From the NCBI RefSeq assembly GCF_001467825.1, contig NZ_LNYK01000014.1, forward strand, positions 377,297-441,296: 64,000 nt of DNA, read 5' to 3'. The stretch comes from Legionella londiniensis. GTDB lineage: Bacteria; Pseudomonadota; Gammaproteobacteria; Legionellales; Legionellaceae. The position numbers were made by a program, and so were the translations under genes. Positions within the stretch are counted from its first letter, which is position 1. Each line of letters begins with the position of its first letter. Shown piece by piece: positions 19,801 through 30,249 of this stretch. A model generated the notes under the pieces. The model worked only from the letters and a program-made list of their open reading frames with translations. It was not told where the DNA came from and did no database searches.

Positions 19801-19832
19801 ATATGGGGATTCAAAGGATAGTTTCAAGGGGG
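19801..19832 (-). promoter_or_regulatory. Sigma-32 heat-shock promoter of groSL
   Basis: On the minus strand CCCCCTTGAAA is followed by 13 bases and CCCCATAT, an almost exact match to the E. coli RpoH consensus (CTTGAAA, 13-14 bases, CCCCATNT). It sits about 95 bases ahead of the groS start, as expected for the stress operon. Confidence 0.92.
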
Positions 19833-20048
19833 TTGAAAAAAAAAATTTATAGAAAGCTCACCAGAGATTATTTGAGCCCGGGCTTTTTTCTCCATACAAT
19901 CATGCATGATATAATTTCAATGCAGAAGATTTTCAGGCCCAGGAATCCAGATGACATGGCATACTTAAAAGCACCATTCGCGACTGGGCCTTGCTGAAGC
20001 GTGGTTTGCATCCGGCTTCAGACTGGATGAATATTTAACGGGTTTGTC
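19833..20048. other. Spacer between groSL promoter and dsbD
   Basis: With the groS leader, 343 bases lie between the groS and dsbD starts. Besides the heat-shock promoter, it holds AGCCCGGGCT followed by six T near 19876-19889, which could act as a weak terminator on the plus strand, and a TATAAT at 19910-19915 without a good -35. A small frame at 19803-19997 has no ribosome site and is not called. No RNA gene was recognised. Confidence 0.5.
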
Positions 20049-21800
20049 ATGAAAAAAATTTTTCTAATGTTTTTATTTTTATTTCAGGCGCTTGCATTTG
20101 CAAGCCCCCCTTCTGCTGAAGAGATTTTTCAGCTTTCAGCTAAAAGAGAAGATCCAAACACATTTATTTTAAATTGGTCTATCAAGCCAGGTTATTTCTT
20201 ATATAAGGATAAAATTCAGCTTCAACCCAAAGGAGACAAACTATATAAGCTTGGCAAAATTCGCTTCCCGAAACCCTTAAGCAAAACCAATAACAGGGGA
20301 GAAGAATTTGAGATTTACCGCCTAAAACTGTCGCTCCCTGTCCCTGTTCTCGGTGAGGCGGCGGGAGAAGACCTCATCACTGTGCATTATCAGGGCTGCT
20401 CGGATGATGGTTTTTGTTATCCGCCGCAGGCAAAAGAAATCAAATTATCCTTTGATAAAGACCTTGCGTTGGTAAACGCGGAACATGGAGAAAACGCAAC
20501 AGGGGCCAGCAGCGAAGCAGAACCCAAAACTCAGGTGGACGAAGTGCTTTCATCCAATAGTTTGCTCTGGATTATTCCAGGATTTTTAGGTTTCGGCTTG
20601 CTGCTTTCATTCACGCCCTGTGTTCTCCCCATGATCCCGGTACTTTCCGGCATCATTGTCGGTCAAGGCAAGGAGTTATCCACCCGGAAGGCTTTCTTGC
20701 TTTCATTAAGCTATGTGCTCAGCATGTCTTTAACTTATGCGCTGGTGGGTGCGGTGGTTGCATTGATGGGCAACAATTTGCAGATTTTCATGCAATCTCC
20801 CTGGGTCATCGGTGCCCTTGGCCTTATTTTTGTTGTTTTAGCCTTATCAATGTTTAATTTTTATGAATTGCGCATGCCCGTCTCCTGGCAAAGCAAACTG
20901 GCAAGTGTTACCCGCAGTCAAAGCGGGGGGCATTATTTGGGAGCGGCCATTATGGGATGCGTGTCAACGCTTGTGCTGTCTCCCTGCGTAACCGCTCCCT
21001 TAATTGGGGTTATAGGCTATATTGCCCACACGGGAAATATAGGCTTTGGCAGCACTGCTTTATTTTTCCTGGGATTGGGCATGGGGTTGCCATTATTATT
21101 CATCGGAACTTCCGCCGGCAAGCTGTTGCCCAAGGCCGGTTCATGGATGAATACTGTAAAAGCCTTTTTTGGCGTCTTGCTCCTCGCGCTTGCAATTTAT
21201 TTACTTGAGCGCATTTTGCCTCAAATTTTAAGCATGGCATTATGGGCGGGGTTATTGATTTTTTGCGGCGTCTTTATCGGCGCATTCAATCAAGCAAAAA
21301 GCAATCTTGATAAGCTGAATCAAGGAGCAGGCATCATGCTGTTGGTTTATGGACTGCTCATTCTGATTGGCGCCAGTCAGGGAAACACCAATCCCCTGCT
21401 TCCTTTAAAAAATTCTTCTGACCTTGCAAGAACCAGCCGGCAATCTTCGCCACAAGTCGTAACAACCGTCAAGGAAGCCCAAAAAGCATTGGCTGAAGCA
21501 AAAGGAACACCAGTCATGCTGGATTTTTATGCAGACTGGTGTACATCGTGTAAAGTCATTGCCGCAACCACTCTGAAAAACCCGGCAATTTTGCAAGAAT
21601 TAGAAAATATCATTGTGGTTAAAGTCGATCTCACTTCAAATGATCAAAATACAAGAGAGTTGCTGAAGCACTTTAATGTGGTAGCCCCGCCAACATTTCT
21701 TTTCTATGACCGAAACGGCAGAGAACTTTCTCACCTTCGGGTAATTGGCGAAGCATCCACGGAAGCATTCATTAGAAAGCTCAATACAATCAAGTTTTAA
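20049..21800 (+). CDS. dsbD: Thiol:disulfide interchange protein DsbD
   Basis: A 583-residue inner-membrane electron carrier that passes reducing power from cytoplasmic thioredoxin to periplasmic DsbC/CcmG-type partners. Signal peptide 1-18 (ends LAFAS). The N-terminal alpha domain has its Cys pair in GCSDDGFCYPP (C117, C123). The eight-segment beta domain has its Cys in SFTPCVLPM and LSPCVTAPL. The C-terminal gamma thioredoxin fold has WCTSCK near 497-502. All three redox pairs are intact and the length matches the family. It is a stand-alone gene between groSL and rimO. Confidence 0.96.
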   Translation: MKKIFLMFLFLFQALAFASPPSAEEIFQLSAKREDPNTFILNWSIKPGYFLYKDKIQLQPKGDKLYKLGKIRFPKPLSKTNNRGEEFEIYRLKLSLPVPVLGEAAGEDLITVHYQGCSDDGFCYPPQAKEIKLSFDKDLALVNAEHGENATGASSEAEPKTQVDEVLSSNSLLWIIPGFLGFGLLLSFTPCVLPMIPVLSGIIVGQGKELSTRKAFLLSLSYVLSMSLTYALVGAVVALMGNNLQIFMQSPWVIGALGLIFVVLALSMFNFYELRMPVSWQSKLASVTRSQSGGHYLGAAIMGCVSTLVLSPCVTAPLIGVIGYIAHTGNIGFGSTALFFLGLGMGLPLLFIGTSAGKLLPKAGSWMNTVKAFFGVLLLALAIYLLERILPQILSMALWAGLLIFCGVFIGAFNQAKSNLDKLNQGAGIMLLVYGLLILIGASQGNTNPLLPLKNSSDLARTSRQSSPQVVTTVKEAQKALAEAKGTPVMLDFYADWCTSCKVIAATTLKNPAILQELENIIVVKVDLTSNDQNTRELLKHFNVVAPPTFLFYDRNGRELSHLRVIGEASTEAFIRKLNTIKF

Positions 21801-21833
21801 AATATGATGCGCCCCGCAGATCCATAGGGTATG

Positions 21834-21863
21834 TGGACAATGCTGGCTGGAAATCGGTATAAT
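21834..21863 (+). promoter_or_regulatory. Sigma-70-type promoter of rimO
   Basis: TGGACA at 21834-21839, an 18-base spacer and a perfect TATAAT at 21858-21863 lie 30 bases before the rimO ATG. The match is good; the start of transcription is inferred at about 21870, giving a short leader. Confidence 0.6.
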
Positions 21864-21892
21864 TCGCCCACTTTTTTTACATAATTGTCATA

Positions 21893-23212
21893 ATGAATCA
21901 TAAAGTTGGTTTTGTAAGCCTTGGCTGTCCCAAAGCTCTGGTGGACTCAGAACGCATCATCACCCAATTGAGAGCCCAGGGATATGAATTGGTATCCAGT
22001 TATCAGAATGCAGGAGTTGTAGTAATTAACACGTGCGGATTTATTGACTCTGCCGTTCAGGAATCTCTGGAGACCATTCAGGAAGCAATGGCAGAAAATG
22101 GGCGAGTCATCGTGACCGGCTGCCTGGGCGCCAAAGCAGACATCATTCGTGATGCCTGCCCTGATGTATTGCATATCAGCGGCGCTCATGCCTATGAAGA
22201 AGTTATCCGCGCTGTGCACCGCCATTTGCCGCCGCCTAAAGATCCTTTTACGCAACTCATCCCGCCGCAGGGCATTAAGTTAACGCCAAGGCATTATGCC
22301 TACTTAAAAATTTCTGAAGGATGCAATCAAAAATGCACATTCTGCATTATTCCTACCATGCGTGGAAAGCTTAGGAGTTATCCAGTCACACAAGTCCTTT
22401 CTGAAGCTAAACGCTTGCAAGAAGCCGGCGTAAAGGAATTATTGGTCATCTCCCAGGATACCAGCGCTTATGGGGTCGATACAAAATTTAAGGAAGCGCT
22501 GTGGCAGGAAAAAACCATAAAAACTCAATTTTATGATTTATGCGAGCAACTGGGCAAATTGGGAATCTGGATTCGACTGCATTACGTTTATCCTTATCCC
22601 CATGTTGATGATATAATACCGTTGATGCGCGATCGAGTGATTTTGCCTTATCTTGACATTCCCCTGCAGCATGGCAGCCCCCGAATATTAAAAGCGATGA
22701 GGCGGCCTGCCAGCCGTGAAAACACCTTGGCGCGCATACAAAAATGGCGGGAAATCTGTCCGGAAATTACGCTGCGCTCCACTTTTATCGTCGGGTTTCC
22801 GGGTGAAACCGAGCAGGAATTTGAAGAGTTATTGGCCTTTTTACAAACTGCCCAATTAGATCGCGTTGGCTGTTTCCAATACTCGCCAGTTGTGGGAGCA
22901 AAAGCAAATGAGCTGCCAGATCCCGTACCTGAACCAGTCAAGGAAGAACGCTACCATCGTTTCATGCAGACGCAAGCGGAAATCAGCCGCAAGAAATTAC
23001 AGGCGAAAATTGGTTCAACGCAAAGTGTGCTGGTTGATGAGGTCAATGACAGGCATATCATTGCCCGCAGTATGGGTGATGCGCCTGAGATTGATGGCCT
23101 GGTTTACTTGCCTCAATCTTCACAAGTTCATGCTGGAACTTTGGCTGAAGTCAAAATTACAGGCAGCGATGATTATGATTTATATGGCGAATTGCTCGAG
23201 GCGAGGTTATAG
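21893..23212 (+). CDS. rimO: Ribosomal protein S12 methylthiotransferase RimO
   Basis: A 439-residue radical-SAM enzyme that methylthiolates the conserved Asp of ribosomal protein S12. It has the N-terminal UPF0004 domain ([15 protein letters not shown] and CGFIDSA Cys ligands), then the radical-SAM cluster motif in [13 protein letters not shown] near 142-151, and a C-terminal TRAM domain ([13 protein letters not shown] onward). LGCPKA and the short tail fit RimO better than MiaB. Its 3' end overlaps the end of convergent glnE by 40 bases. Confidence 0.95.
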   Translation: MNHKVGFVSLGCPKALVDSERIITQLRAQGYELVSSYQNAGVVVINTCGFIDSAVQESLETIQEAMAENGRVIVTGCLGAKADIIRDACPDVLHISGAHAYEEVIRAVHRHLPPPKDPFTQLIPPQGIKLTPRHYAYLKISEGCNQKCTFCIIPTMRGKLRSYPVTQVLSEAKRLQEAGVKELLVISQDTSAYGVDTKFKEALWQEKTIKTQFYDLCEQLGKLGIWIRLHYVYPYPHVDDIIPLMRDRVILPYLDIPLQHGSPRILKAMRRPASRENTLARIQKWREICPEITLRSTFIVGFPGETEQEFEELLAFLQTAQLDRVGCFQYSPVVGAKANELPDPVPEPVKEERYHRFMQTQAEISRKKLQAKIGSTQSVLVDEVNDRHIIARSMGDAPEIDGLVYLPQSSQVHAGTLAEVKITGSDDYDLYGELLEARL

Positions 23213-25938
23213 AAATGTTGACTGAGTGCCCATATCTCTTCTTTGGCAGGATGGGCTTTTTCAGTTTGATATCGCAGTATTTGTTCATGTAATAATTGAT
23301 GGCAGTGTTGATAAACTCGCCTTAAAAACAACCATTGTTCTTTATCCAGTATATTTTGGCTCAAGAGTTGATTGATCTGCGATAAAGTATGGCTTTTGCG
23401 AGCCAGGCGCTCATTGGGATTGGCCAATATCAAATACTGAGTTAGAAATTCAAGATCCAATAATGCGTCAGCACCCGCTTTATGTTCACCAGTTTGCCCA
23501 AATTGTTTGATTTTTTTTCTCATTTCCTGAATAGCCGCAGCCAAATGGCGAGTGTTTCTTGGGATAAATAAAATATCTTTTTTTAGCTTGACAAACTGCT
23601 GTGTGATGGCTTGGCTTCCAAAAAGCACCCTTGCTTTTAATAGAGCCTGATGTTCCCAAACCCAGGCCTGGTTATACTGATAATCGATATAAGCTGGTAC
23701 AGAGCTAACCAGTAAACCCGCAGATCCGGAAGGACGCAGGCGGGTATCTACGGCATAAAGCGTACCCATTTGCGTGCGCAGTGTTAATGAGTGGATGATT
23801 TTTTGCACAAGCCGATTAACCAAGGGTTCTTTTTCGCAGGGCGCCGTATGCAAAAAAACCAAATCAACATCTGAATCATAGTTCATCTCGCGACTGCCGA
23901 GCTTCCCATAGGCAATAACTGCAATATGAGATTTAAGTGATCGAATTTCGGGGAAGCGGCTTTTTAATTCCCGACAGGCATGAAGCAACGTTTCAATAAT
24001 GATCAATTGCGCGACGTTAGCTAAAAAACGCCCTGCTGTAATTGCATCGACATGGCCATTTAATTCTGCACGGGCAATAAGAAGCCAGCAACGCAATTTG
24101 AATTGCCGTAAAATTTCACCCTGTCTCTCCTCTCCTTCTCCATATCCAGGCTGCATTTGCAACATTTGGCGCAGATGAGCATAATCAGGCGGCCTCCAGC
24201 TTTCATCTTCATCAAGCAGTACTTCCAGTAAAAAAGGGTATTCAACCAGGAGATATGCAATAAAAGGGCTGACAGCAAAATAACGCAGCAATTCCTGCAA
24301 TACTTTGGGATTTTCTGTGAGTAATGCGAGGTATGCGCTGCGCGTTACGGTTTTTTCCAATAAGCGGATAACCTGCAGGAGGATAGCGTCTGTTTTGGGA
24401 AAGGACGCCAATTCTTGCAATAAAAGCATCATGAATCGCGCCAGCCGCAGGCGCGCGGCCTGTGACAAACGACGGCAACGCGGCGCATGGCGAAACTCCT
24501 GAAGTATTTGGTAGCAACGGTCTGCGTTCTCATAGCCCAGGCTTGATAAAACATTGACGGCAAGAGACTCTTCAACATGCCCATGCCAAATGCCTGCCAT
24601 TTGCGTTGCCAGAAGGCGTGCTTCATTAGTATAAATATCAGCCTGACTTAAAACTGACTGAAATGAGCGTGTGACGATTTCCTGAAAATGACCGAGCTTT
24701 TCCGATAATTGCTCCCAGTTATCAAAATTCATTGCCAGAGCCACCTTGCGCTGGATGTCGCGATCATCTGGCAAAGTGTGGGTTTGCCTGTCATTATGAA
24801 TCTGCAAAACATTTTCAAGCCTGCGGAGAAAGAGATAGGCGTTTTTCAAATCAGGCGCAAAATCCAGCAGTTTCCCCTGATGGAGAGACTCAAGCGTTTG
24901 AATGGCATTGGCGCTGCATAAGTTCGGCAATCTGCCGCCGCGGATGAGTTGAAAAGATTGAATGATAAACTCAATTTCCCGAATGCCGCCTGGCCCTCTT
25001 TTAATATCGTGTTGCAATGACTTTATGAGCACTTCGCGGGCAATCATTGCTTTCATGCCGCGCAATGATTCAATTACGCTAAAATCAACATAACGACGGT
25101 AAACAAAGGGAGCGATAACACGCTGTATTCTTTCAACTTGCCCCTCATTTTCCTGGATGACTCTTGCCTTAACCATTGCGTAACGCTCCCAGTCACGCCC
25201 TTGTTCCTGATAATAGGTTTCCATGGCTGATAAAGATGTCACCAGAGGGCCGCTTTCACCATTAGGTCTTAGGCGCAAATCCACACGAAACACAAATCCT
25301 TCTTTGGTCATGCATTGCATCAACTCCAGAAACTTTTGAATCAGTTTGGAATAATATTGCTGATTGAATATTTTTTCTCTGCCATTGGTAAATCCCTCAT
25401 CTGTATAGACAAATATTAAATCGATATCTGATGAATAATTGAGCTCTTTTCCTCCCAGTTTGCCCATGGCAATCGTGTATAACTGGCTAGAAATTCCTGG
25501 CTCTGAACAGGGCGTTCCATAGCGGTGCGCCAGTGCCTGATTGCAATATTTCAATGCGTGTAAAATTAAGGCATCAGCACAATCCGACCAGGCACTCATG
25601 CTTTTTTCAACATCACAAAGGCGAGCCTGTTCTCTTAATACAATCCTCAATAAATGGCGATGCCTAAAAATACGCAGCCGATACGCAAAAGCCTGGCTGT
25701 CGAGATCAAGCGGGATTTGAGAAACGAGCCTAAAATAATCTCTCCTGTCCAGAGGGCCTAGATCATCCTCTGCAACCAGCATCTGTAAAATTGATATATG
25801 GCGGCATGCATACTCGCTGATATAAAGTAGCCTTGCCATTGCGTCGCATAATGATCCCTGCAGATCAGGAAAATGTCTGCTGATTAAGTGTTGTTTTACC
25901 TCGGGTATCTCATATGAAATATTCTGCTTCATCTCCAC
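23173..25938 (-). CDS. glnE: Bifunctional glutamine synthetase adenylyltransferase/deadenylylase
   Basis: A 921-residue regulator that adds or removes AMP on glutamine synthetase in response to PII and glutamine. Two nucleotidyltransferase domains each keep the metal-binding DxD. The N-terminal removing domain has [16 protein letters not shown] near 155-170. The C-terminal adding domain has [16 protein letters not shown] near 675-695. The length is slightly below the E. coli form (946). The gene stands alone and ends inside rimO by a 40-base tail-to-tail overlap. Confidence 0.95.
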   Translation of the reverse strand: MEMKQNISYEIPEVKQHLISRHFPDLQGSLCDAMARLLYISEYACRHISILQMLVAEDDLGPLDRRDYFRLVSQIPLDLDSQAFAYRLRIFRHRHLLRIVLREQARLCDVEKSMSAWSDCADALILHALKYCNQALAHRYGTPCSEPGISSQLYTIAMGKLGGKELNYSSDIDLIFVYTDEGFTNGREKIFNQQYYSKLIQKFLELMQCMTKEGFVFRVDLRLRPNGESGPLVTSLSAMETYYQEQGRDWERYAMVKARVIQENEGQVERIQRVIAPFVYRRYVDFSVIESLRGMKAMIAREVLIKSLQHDIKRGPGGIREIEFIIQSFQLIRGGRLPNLCSANAIQTLESLHQGKLLDFAPDLKNAYLFLRRLENVLQIHNDRQTHTLPDDRDIQRKVALAMNFDNWEQLSEKLGHFQEIVTRSFQSVLSQADIYTNEARLLATQMAGIWHGHVEESLAVNVLSSLGYENADRCYQILQEFRHAPRCRRLSQAARLRLARFMMLLLQELASFPKTDAILLQVIRLLEKTVTRSAYLALLTENPKVLQELLRYFAVSPFIAYLLVEYPFLLEVLLDEDESWRPPDYAHLRQMLQMQPGYGEGEERQGEILRQFKLRCWLLIARAELNGHVDAITAGRFLANVAQLIIIETLLHACRELKSRFPEIRSLKSHIAVIAYGKLGSREMNYDSDVDLVFLHTAPCEKEPLVNRLVQKIIHSLTLRTQMGTLYAVDTRLRPSGSAGLLVSSVPAYIDYQYNQAWVWEHQALLKARVLFGSQAITQQFVKLKKDILFIPRNTRHLAAAIQEMRKKIKQFGQTGEHKAGADALLDLEFLTQYLILANPNERLARKSHTLSQINQLLSQNILDKEQWLFLRRVYQHCHQLLHEQILRYQTEKAHPAKEEIWALSQHFYNLASSNSPYKS

Positions 25939-26082
25939 TCATAACTAGGAAAAAAGTCTGACTCATCCTATTATATTATAAATACTGAAAAGCATTGAAA
26001 CCGGCACAGGGTAAAGCCATATCATCTTGATTAAATAATGACTTTCCAAGGTGCCTAAACGGATTAAAAGGATGCAGGGAAA

Positions 26083-26826
26083 ATGAAAAAAATCATATGC
26101 TTGTTAATCATTGCCTTTACACTGCATACCCTGGCTCATGCGCAAAATCCGCCGCTTAGAGTAGCAGTCAACCGCTTTGAGCCTCCTTTTGTCATGCAAG
26201 GCGCCAATAAGCAGCTGTTTGGATATGATATTAGCATGATGAAATATATTTGTGCGGAAATTCAGAGAGATTGTAATTTTATCCCTATGGATTTCAAAAA
26301 CCTGATTCCAGCATTAGTCAATAACGAAGCTGATGCTGCCATCGGTGCAATTGGCATTAACGCAGAACGGGCTTTGCAAGTTAACTTTTCAATACCCTAT
26401 TTGCCGAGCTATTCGCGGTTTTTAACCCGCAGTAATTTAGCCAAAGAACCGTTTAACCCCATGTTTTTGGACAATAAGGCCATTGGGATTGTATCTGGAT
26501 CTGTATTTGAAAGCGAAATTAGGCGCATGGGCATCAAAAACCCGGATATTCAGCAGTATGATTTTGAAGGAGATATCATTGATGCCTTGGCTAATGAAGA
26601 AATCGATCTGGCTTTGCTCGATGCGCCCACCACTCTCTATTGGCAGAGCAAATCATCAGGGCTCCTCAAAGCTTATGGGCCTCCAATGCCCTACGGATTT
26701 GGACTGGGTATTGCGGTGAATCGCGATAGCGGGAACTTATTGCGAGAAATTAATCTTGCTCTCACCAAATATTTGAAAAGCAAGGAATTCAAGAAAAATT
26801 TCTCCATGTATTTGGAAGAATTTTAA
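26083..26826 (+). CDS. Periplasmic amino-acid-type solute-binding protein
   Basis: A 247-residue SBP family 3 protein with signal peptide 1-20 (ends LAHA). PLRVAVNRFEPPFV, GYDISMMKYIC and GIVSGSVFE follow the usual fold. It would capture an amino acid or a similar polar ligand in the periplasm. No permease or ATPase lies beside it, so it either shares a distant transporter or acts as a sensor input. The Asp/Arg residues that bind the ligand carboxylate cannot be fixed by eye, so the substrate is not named. Confidence 0.82.
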   Translation: MKKIICLLIIAFTLHTLAHAQNPPLRVAVNRFEPPFVMQGANKQLFGYDISMMKYICAEIQRDCNFIPMDFKNLIPALVNNEADAAIGAIGINAERALQVNFSIPYLPSYSRFLTRSNLAKEPFNPMFLDNKAIGIVSGSVFESEIRRMGIKNPDIQQYDFEGDIIDALANEEIDLALLDAPTTLYWQSKSSGLLKAYGPPMPYGFGLGIAVNRDSGNLLREINLALTKYLKSKEFKKNFSMYLEEF

Positions 26827-26835
26827 ACAAAAAAC

Positions 26836-27102
26836 TTAATGGATGGTGTGCCCTTGAGTCAAACAACGGCTAATCACCTGTCGGGTTACAAAATCTCCTT
26901 GATTTGCACCGTACATGGCGCTGAATTGTTGTGCCATTGTCAATACCCAGCTTGCCAAACGCAAATCCAGCCGTTTTTCTTTCTGATCCAGAACAAGCTC
27001 AAATAAGCCTAATGAATCACAGTTTTGCTCCTTGGCATACTCTTCCATAATCGTTTGGGCGATATACAGGTCTTTTTCTTTAGTAGGCCAGTCTTTGTTC
27101 AC
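26836..27102 (-). CDS. Small conserved-type unknown protein
   Basis: An 88-residue cytosolic protein. It begins at a GTG at 27102 with GAGGA seven bases upstream. It is mostly helical, with no membrane segment and no motif I recognise (KDLYIAQTIMEEYAKEQ, LRLASWVLTMAQQFS). It converges with the solute-binding protein with nine bases between the stops. It resembles a small accessory protein, but no function can be given. Confidence 0.55.
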   Translation of the reverse strand: MNKDWPTKEKDLYIAQTIMEEYAKEQNCDSLGLFELVLDQKEKRLDLRLASWVLTMAQQFSAMYGANQGDFVTRQVISRCLTQGHTIH

Positions 27103-27208
27103 AACTCGTTCCTCATTATTATCTCTTATAATCTATATGGGGTTGAATTTTAAAAAAACAAGCACGAATCACCAGGGTCAAACCATTATTTCAATAAGAT
27201 AAGGTTGG

Positions 27209-28267
27209 TTATTCAGCCAACCGTTCATGTACGTGTCCCTGGGACTCATACCATAATGTAATAAAAAGTACCATAATGATTGGGCCCAAAAACAAGCCCA
27301 AGAGTCCGAGCGTTTCAACACCTCCTAAAATACCAAACAACACGGCAAGAAAAGGCAGCTGGATGGCGCCGCCAATTAAAACAGGCTTGATGAAATGATC
27401 GGCAATAAACATCACAAACGTCCCCCAGGCAATGACGATGATTGCTGCAATCATTGCGCCGTTGCTCATTAATATGAGCGCTGCGATAGCGAATACTATG
27501 GGAACCACAAAGGGTATCATAGCGGCAAAAGCAGTGATAAATCCCATGAGGGTTGGAGCAGGAAATCCTACGAGCCCGTAGCAGATTCCCATTAAGATGC
27601 CAACACCTATGCCTACAACAATCGTGCCGTTTACCGTTGCCCGCAATGCGCCCGGCAGCCTGTCGGCGTATCTGAACCAGCGGCTCCCGAGGCACAGTTC
27701 GCCTATGTGATTAATCTGCTGGAACAGTTTTTCGCCATCCCTAAAGAAAAAAAACAGGGTTAAAAGCGTGAATCCCAGTTGAAACCCGCGATGCGCCAAA
27801 TTCAGGCCAACCTGCTTGATATAATAGCTGGCTGGAGTCAGCGTTAAATGAAGATTAGAGAGAAAGTATTTTACATTACCCGGCTGGCCAATATTTTCAT
27901 TCCAGTAATTGACCAATTCATTACCTATCAGCGGCAGATCCTTCAGCACGGCTGGAGCCTGGCCTCCTTCCCGGTTAATCAGCTGTAAGTAATTAATCAA
28001 CAGCTGCAATTCTTTTACAAGAACCGTGATGAGCCAGCTAATTGGAAGAATTAAAAGTAACGTCAGCATGAACGTAAATAAAAAAGCTGCCAGATTATCT
28101 TTACCCGAAAAAAATTGTCGCCAATGCTTGTATAACGGGTAAGTGGCTATGACAATAATACCTGCCCACAGCATGGAAGGAATAAAACGATGAATGATAA
28201 AAAGCGCCAGCGCTACAATGCTGACAGTCAAGCCAATGCTGATTAATTCTTTATGATTGTCGTTCAC
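27209..28267 (-). CDS. AI-2E/PerM-family membrane transporter
   Basis: A 352-residue polytopic protein of the AI-2E (PerM/YdiK) family. The GTG at 28267 is chosen because GGAGAG lies five bases upstream; the frame extends to a TTG at 28282 without a ribosome site. Paired N-terminal membrane segments, a polar middle region (about 95-165) and the conserved GILMGICYGLVGFPAP, then GILGGVETLGLLGLFLGP, are visible. Members export small molecules or ions; the substrate is not determined. It follows pgpA on the same strand. Confidence 0.82.
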   Translation of the reverse strand: MNDNHKELISIGLTVSIVALALFIIHRFIPSMLWAGIIVIATYPLYKHWRQFFSGKDNLAAFLFTFMLTLLLILPISWLITVLVKELQLLINYLQLINREGGQAPAVLKDLPLIGNELVNYWNENIGQPGNVKYFLSNLHLTLTPASYYIKQVGLNLAHRGFQLGFTLLTLFFFFRDGEKLFQQINHIGELCLGSRWFRYADRLPGALRATVNGTIVVGIGVGILMGICYGLVGFPAPTLMGFITAFAAMIPFVVPIVFAIAALILMSNGAMIAAIIVIAWGTFVMFIADHFIKPVLIGGAIQLPFLAVLFGILGGVETLGLLGLFLGPIIMVLFITLWYESQGHVHERLAE

Positions 28268-28340
28268 GCCTGCTCTCCACAATAAACTAACAGATTTTAG
28301 AAGTTACCCATCAAAAGCTGCATGGTATATCAGGAGTGAT

Positions 28341-28832
28341 TCATGCCCATCGCCCGCAAAAGAAAGCCGCTAATTGCAAAATAAACCAGGCCGGTACCGC
28401 AGCCAATACATCGTCAAGCATTATACCAAAACCGCCTCCAATCTGTTTATCAATCATGTGTATAGGCTCCGGCTTCCAAATATCAAAAACCCGAAAGAGA
28501 AAAAATCCCAGAACCATCCAGCCAAAACCTGGCGGAGCGAGAAACATGGTACAAAGGTAACCAACGACCTCATCCCAGACAATGCCGGAATAATCATGCA
28601 CACCCAGATCGCTGGATACGCGGTTAGAAACAGCTATTCCCAAAATAAAAGCAAAAACTGTACAAAGCAAATATGTTATCCAGCTGGTTCCGGATAACAG
28701 CAGATAAAGCGGAAAAGCAGCCAAGGTTCCAAAAGTGCCGGGCGCTATGGGCGCAAGGCCGCTGCCAAAGCCAAACGCAATAAAATATGCCGGGTCTTGC
28801 CATACTCTTTCAGAAAGTTTCATGATATTCAT
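28341..28832 (-). CDS. pgpA: Phosphatidylglycerophosphatase A
   Basis: A 163-residue inner-membrane enzyme that removes phosphate from phosphatidylglycerol phosphate in phospholipid synthesis. GSGLAPIAPGTFGT, WDEVVGYL and FRVFDIWKPEPI are the family motifs. The start could be the ATG at 28832 or at 28823 (AGGA nine bases before). It is 20 bases after thiL in the glyA-nrdR-nusB-thiL-pgpA run, an order common in proteobacteria. Confidence 0.93.
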   Translation of the reverse strand: MNIMKLSERVWQDPAYFIAFGFGSGLAPIAPGTFGTLAAFPLYLLLSGTSWITYLLCTVFAFILGIAVSNRVSSDLGVHDYSGIVWDEVVGYLCTMFLAPPGFGWMVLGFFLFRVFDIWKPEPIHMIDKQIGGGFGIMLDDVLAAVPAWFILQLAAFFCGRWA

Positions 28833-28852
28833 TCCTGATTCCCCAGGGTAAA

Positions 28853-29806
28853 TTAAAAATGGCTGTAGCCAGAAGTTTGAATGGTTTTGGTAGTACCATC
28901 CTTTTCCTTGCCGCGCATTCCTTTCTCCTCAGCAATGCACCCTACTGGGAAACAATGAAGCCCCAGTTCGGCCATTGTACATAAAAAAGCCTGGTTTTGT
29001 TTTTCAGATACAGTGAAGCACAGCTCATAATCGTCTCCGCCATGTAAAGCAAAATCTATTGCCTTGTCTCCCTGGTAGCGCTTAACTAATGGATGAACAG
29101 GAATTGCTTCCAAATTCAGGATGGCGCCAACATCACTTTCCTCACAAATATGATTTAAATCAGCAGCCAATCCATCGGAAATATCTATGGCTGATGTAGC
29201 ATATCGTAATAAAATCTGATTGAGATCCACACGTGGTTTCGGGTGCATCAGGGCATTCATTAATACCGTTCTGTCATTGGCATCCAGAGACTTGTTATCT
29301 AAAAATGCCACTGCCTGAGCCGCGGCACCTATAGGCCCGCTAACATAGACGATATCTCCAGGACTCGCACCGCTTCGAGTCACTGCTTTGCCAGATGGAA
29401 CGAGGCCGTGAATACAAATGGTCATGGCCAATGGCCCCCGGGTTGTATCCCCTCCTACTAACGCAAGATTGAATTCCCGCATGGCATCATAAAGGCCCTC
29501 TGCATAACGCTTAAGCCATGAGGCATCTGATTCGGGCAGGGTTAAGGCCAGCATCATCCAATTAGGATCGCCTCCCATGGCAGCTATATCGCTGACATTA
29601 ACCATAACCGCTTTATAGGCTATATCGTACGCGTCCCAGTCAGAGAGAAAATGGATATTCGCAACCAGGGTATCAGAGCTTACCACCAAATCATGCCCAA
29701 TTGGCACGCAAAGGCAAGCTGCGTCATCACCAATACCAAGTACTACATCGGGACGTTTCGCTGACAAGGACTTAAAAAATGTATTAATCAGCTCAAATTC
29801 ATTCAT
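28853..29806 (-). CDS. thiL: Thiamine-monophosphate kinase
   Basis: A 317-residue enzyme that makes thiamine diphosphate from thiamine monophosphate with ATP. GIGDDAACL, SSDTLVANIHF, VGGDTTRGP and the DISDGLAADLNH region are the PurM-like fold signatures. The ATG at 29806 overlaps the nusB stop by eight bases, and a TTG at 29824 is the alternative. The overlap implies translational coupling in the nusB-thiL-pgpA operon. Confidence 0.94.
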   Translation of the reverse strand: MNEFELINTFFKSLSAKRPDVVLGIGDDAACLCVPIGHDLVVSSDTLVANIHFLSDWDAYDIAYKAVMVNVSDIAAMGGDPNWMMLALTLPESDASWLKRYAEGLYDAMREFNLALVGGDTTRGPLAMTICIHGLVPSGKAVTRSGASPGDIVYVSGPIGAAAQAVAFLDNKSLDANDRTVLMNALMHPKPRVDLNQILLRYATSAIDISDGLAADLNHICEESDVGAILNLEAIPVHPLVKRYQGDKAIDFALHGGDDYELCFTVSEKQNQAFLCTMAELGLHCFPVGCIAEEKGMRGKEKDGTTKTIQTSGYSHF

Positions 29807-30242
29807 GTTCACTGCTGATTTCAATTTGCCGGACGTTTTTAGCCAGGTTGTTTAAAACGCCGTTCACATAACGGTGGCCATCCTGAGAACCAAAGGCCTT
29901 GGTTAGCGTAATCGCTTCATCAAGAACGACACGGTATGGAATTTCAGGACAGTAAAGAAGCTCATAAGTGCTTAAACGCAGCACAGTCAGTTCGATAGGA
30001 TTGAGACTTTTGATCGGCCTGTCGAGGAAGGGCTGAAACGAATTTTCTATATCGCATAATTTTTCCGGAACGCCATACAGCAAGCGGCAGAAATATTGAC
30101 TGTCGACTTTTGACATGTCATTCATGGCGCGAAACTGCGCCTCAATGTCCGATAGATTGCTTGCTGTCATATACCATTGGTATAACGCCTGCAACGCAAG
30201 TCTGCGTGCTTTTCTTTTACCTTTAATTGATAGATTATCCAC
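29799..30242 (-). CDS. nusB: Transcription antitermination factor NusB
   Basis: A 147-residue all-helical protein that binds boxA RNA with S10 and supports antitermination of rRNA operons. KARRLALQALYQWYM at the N-terminus and VVLDEAITLTKAFG with the final RYVNGVLNNLA are the signature helices. It lies seven bases after nrdR and overlaps thiL by eight bases. Confidence 0.94.
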   Translation of the reverse strand: MDNLSIKGKRKARRLALQALYQWYMTASNLSDIEAQFRAMNDMSKVDSQYFCRLLYGVPEKLCDIENSFQPFLDRPIKSLNPIELTVLRLSTYELLYCPEIPYRVVLDEAITLTKAFGSQDGHRYVNGVLNNLAKNVRQIEISSEHE

Positions 30243-30249
30243 ACCAACC

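Noticed and set aside
19803-19997. 64-codon frame upstream of dsbD
   Set aside because: It overlaps the sigma-32 promoter and has no ribosome site.
21893-23212. MiaB instead of RimO
   Set aside because: The LGCPKA start and [13 protein letters not shown] motif fit RimO; MiaB normally has a longer N-terminus and a different radical-SAM context.
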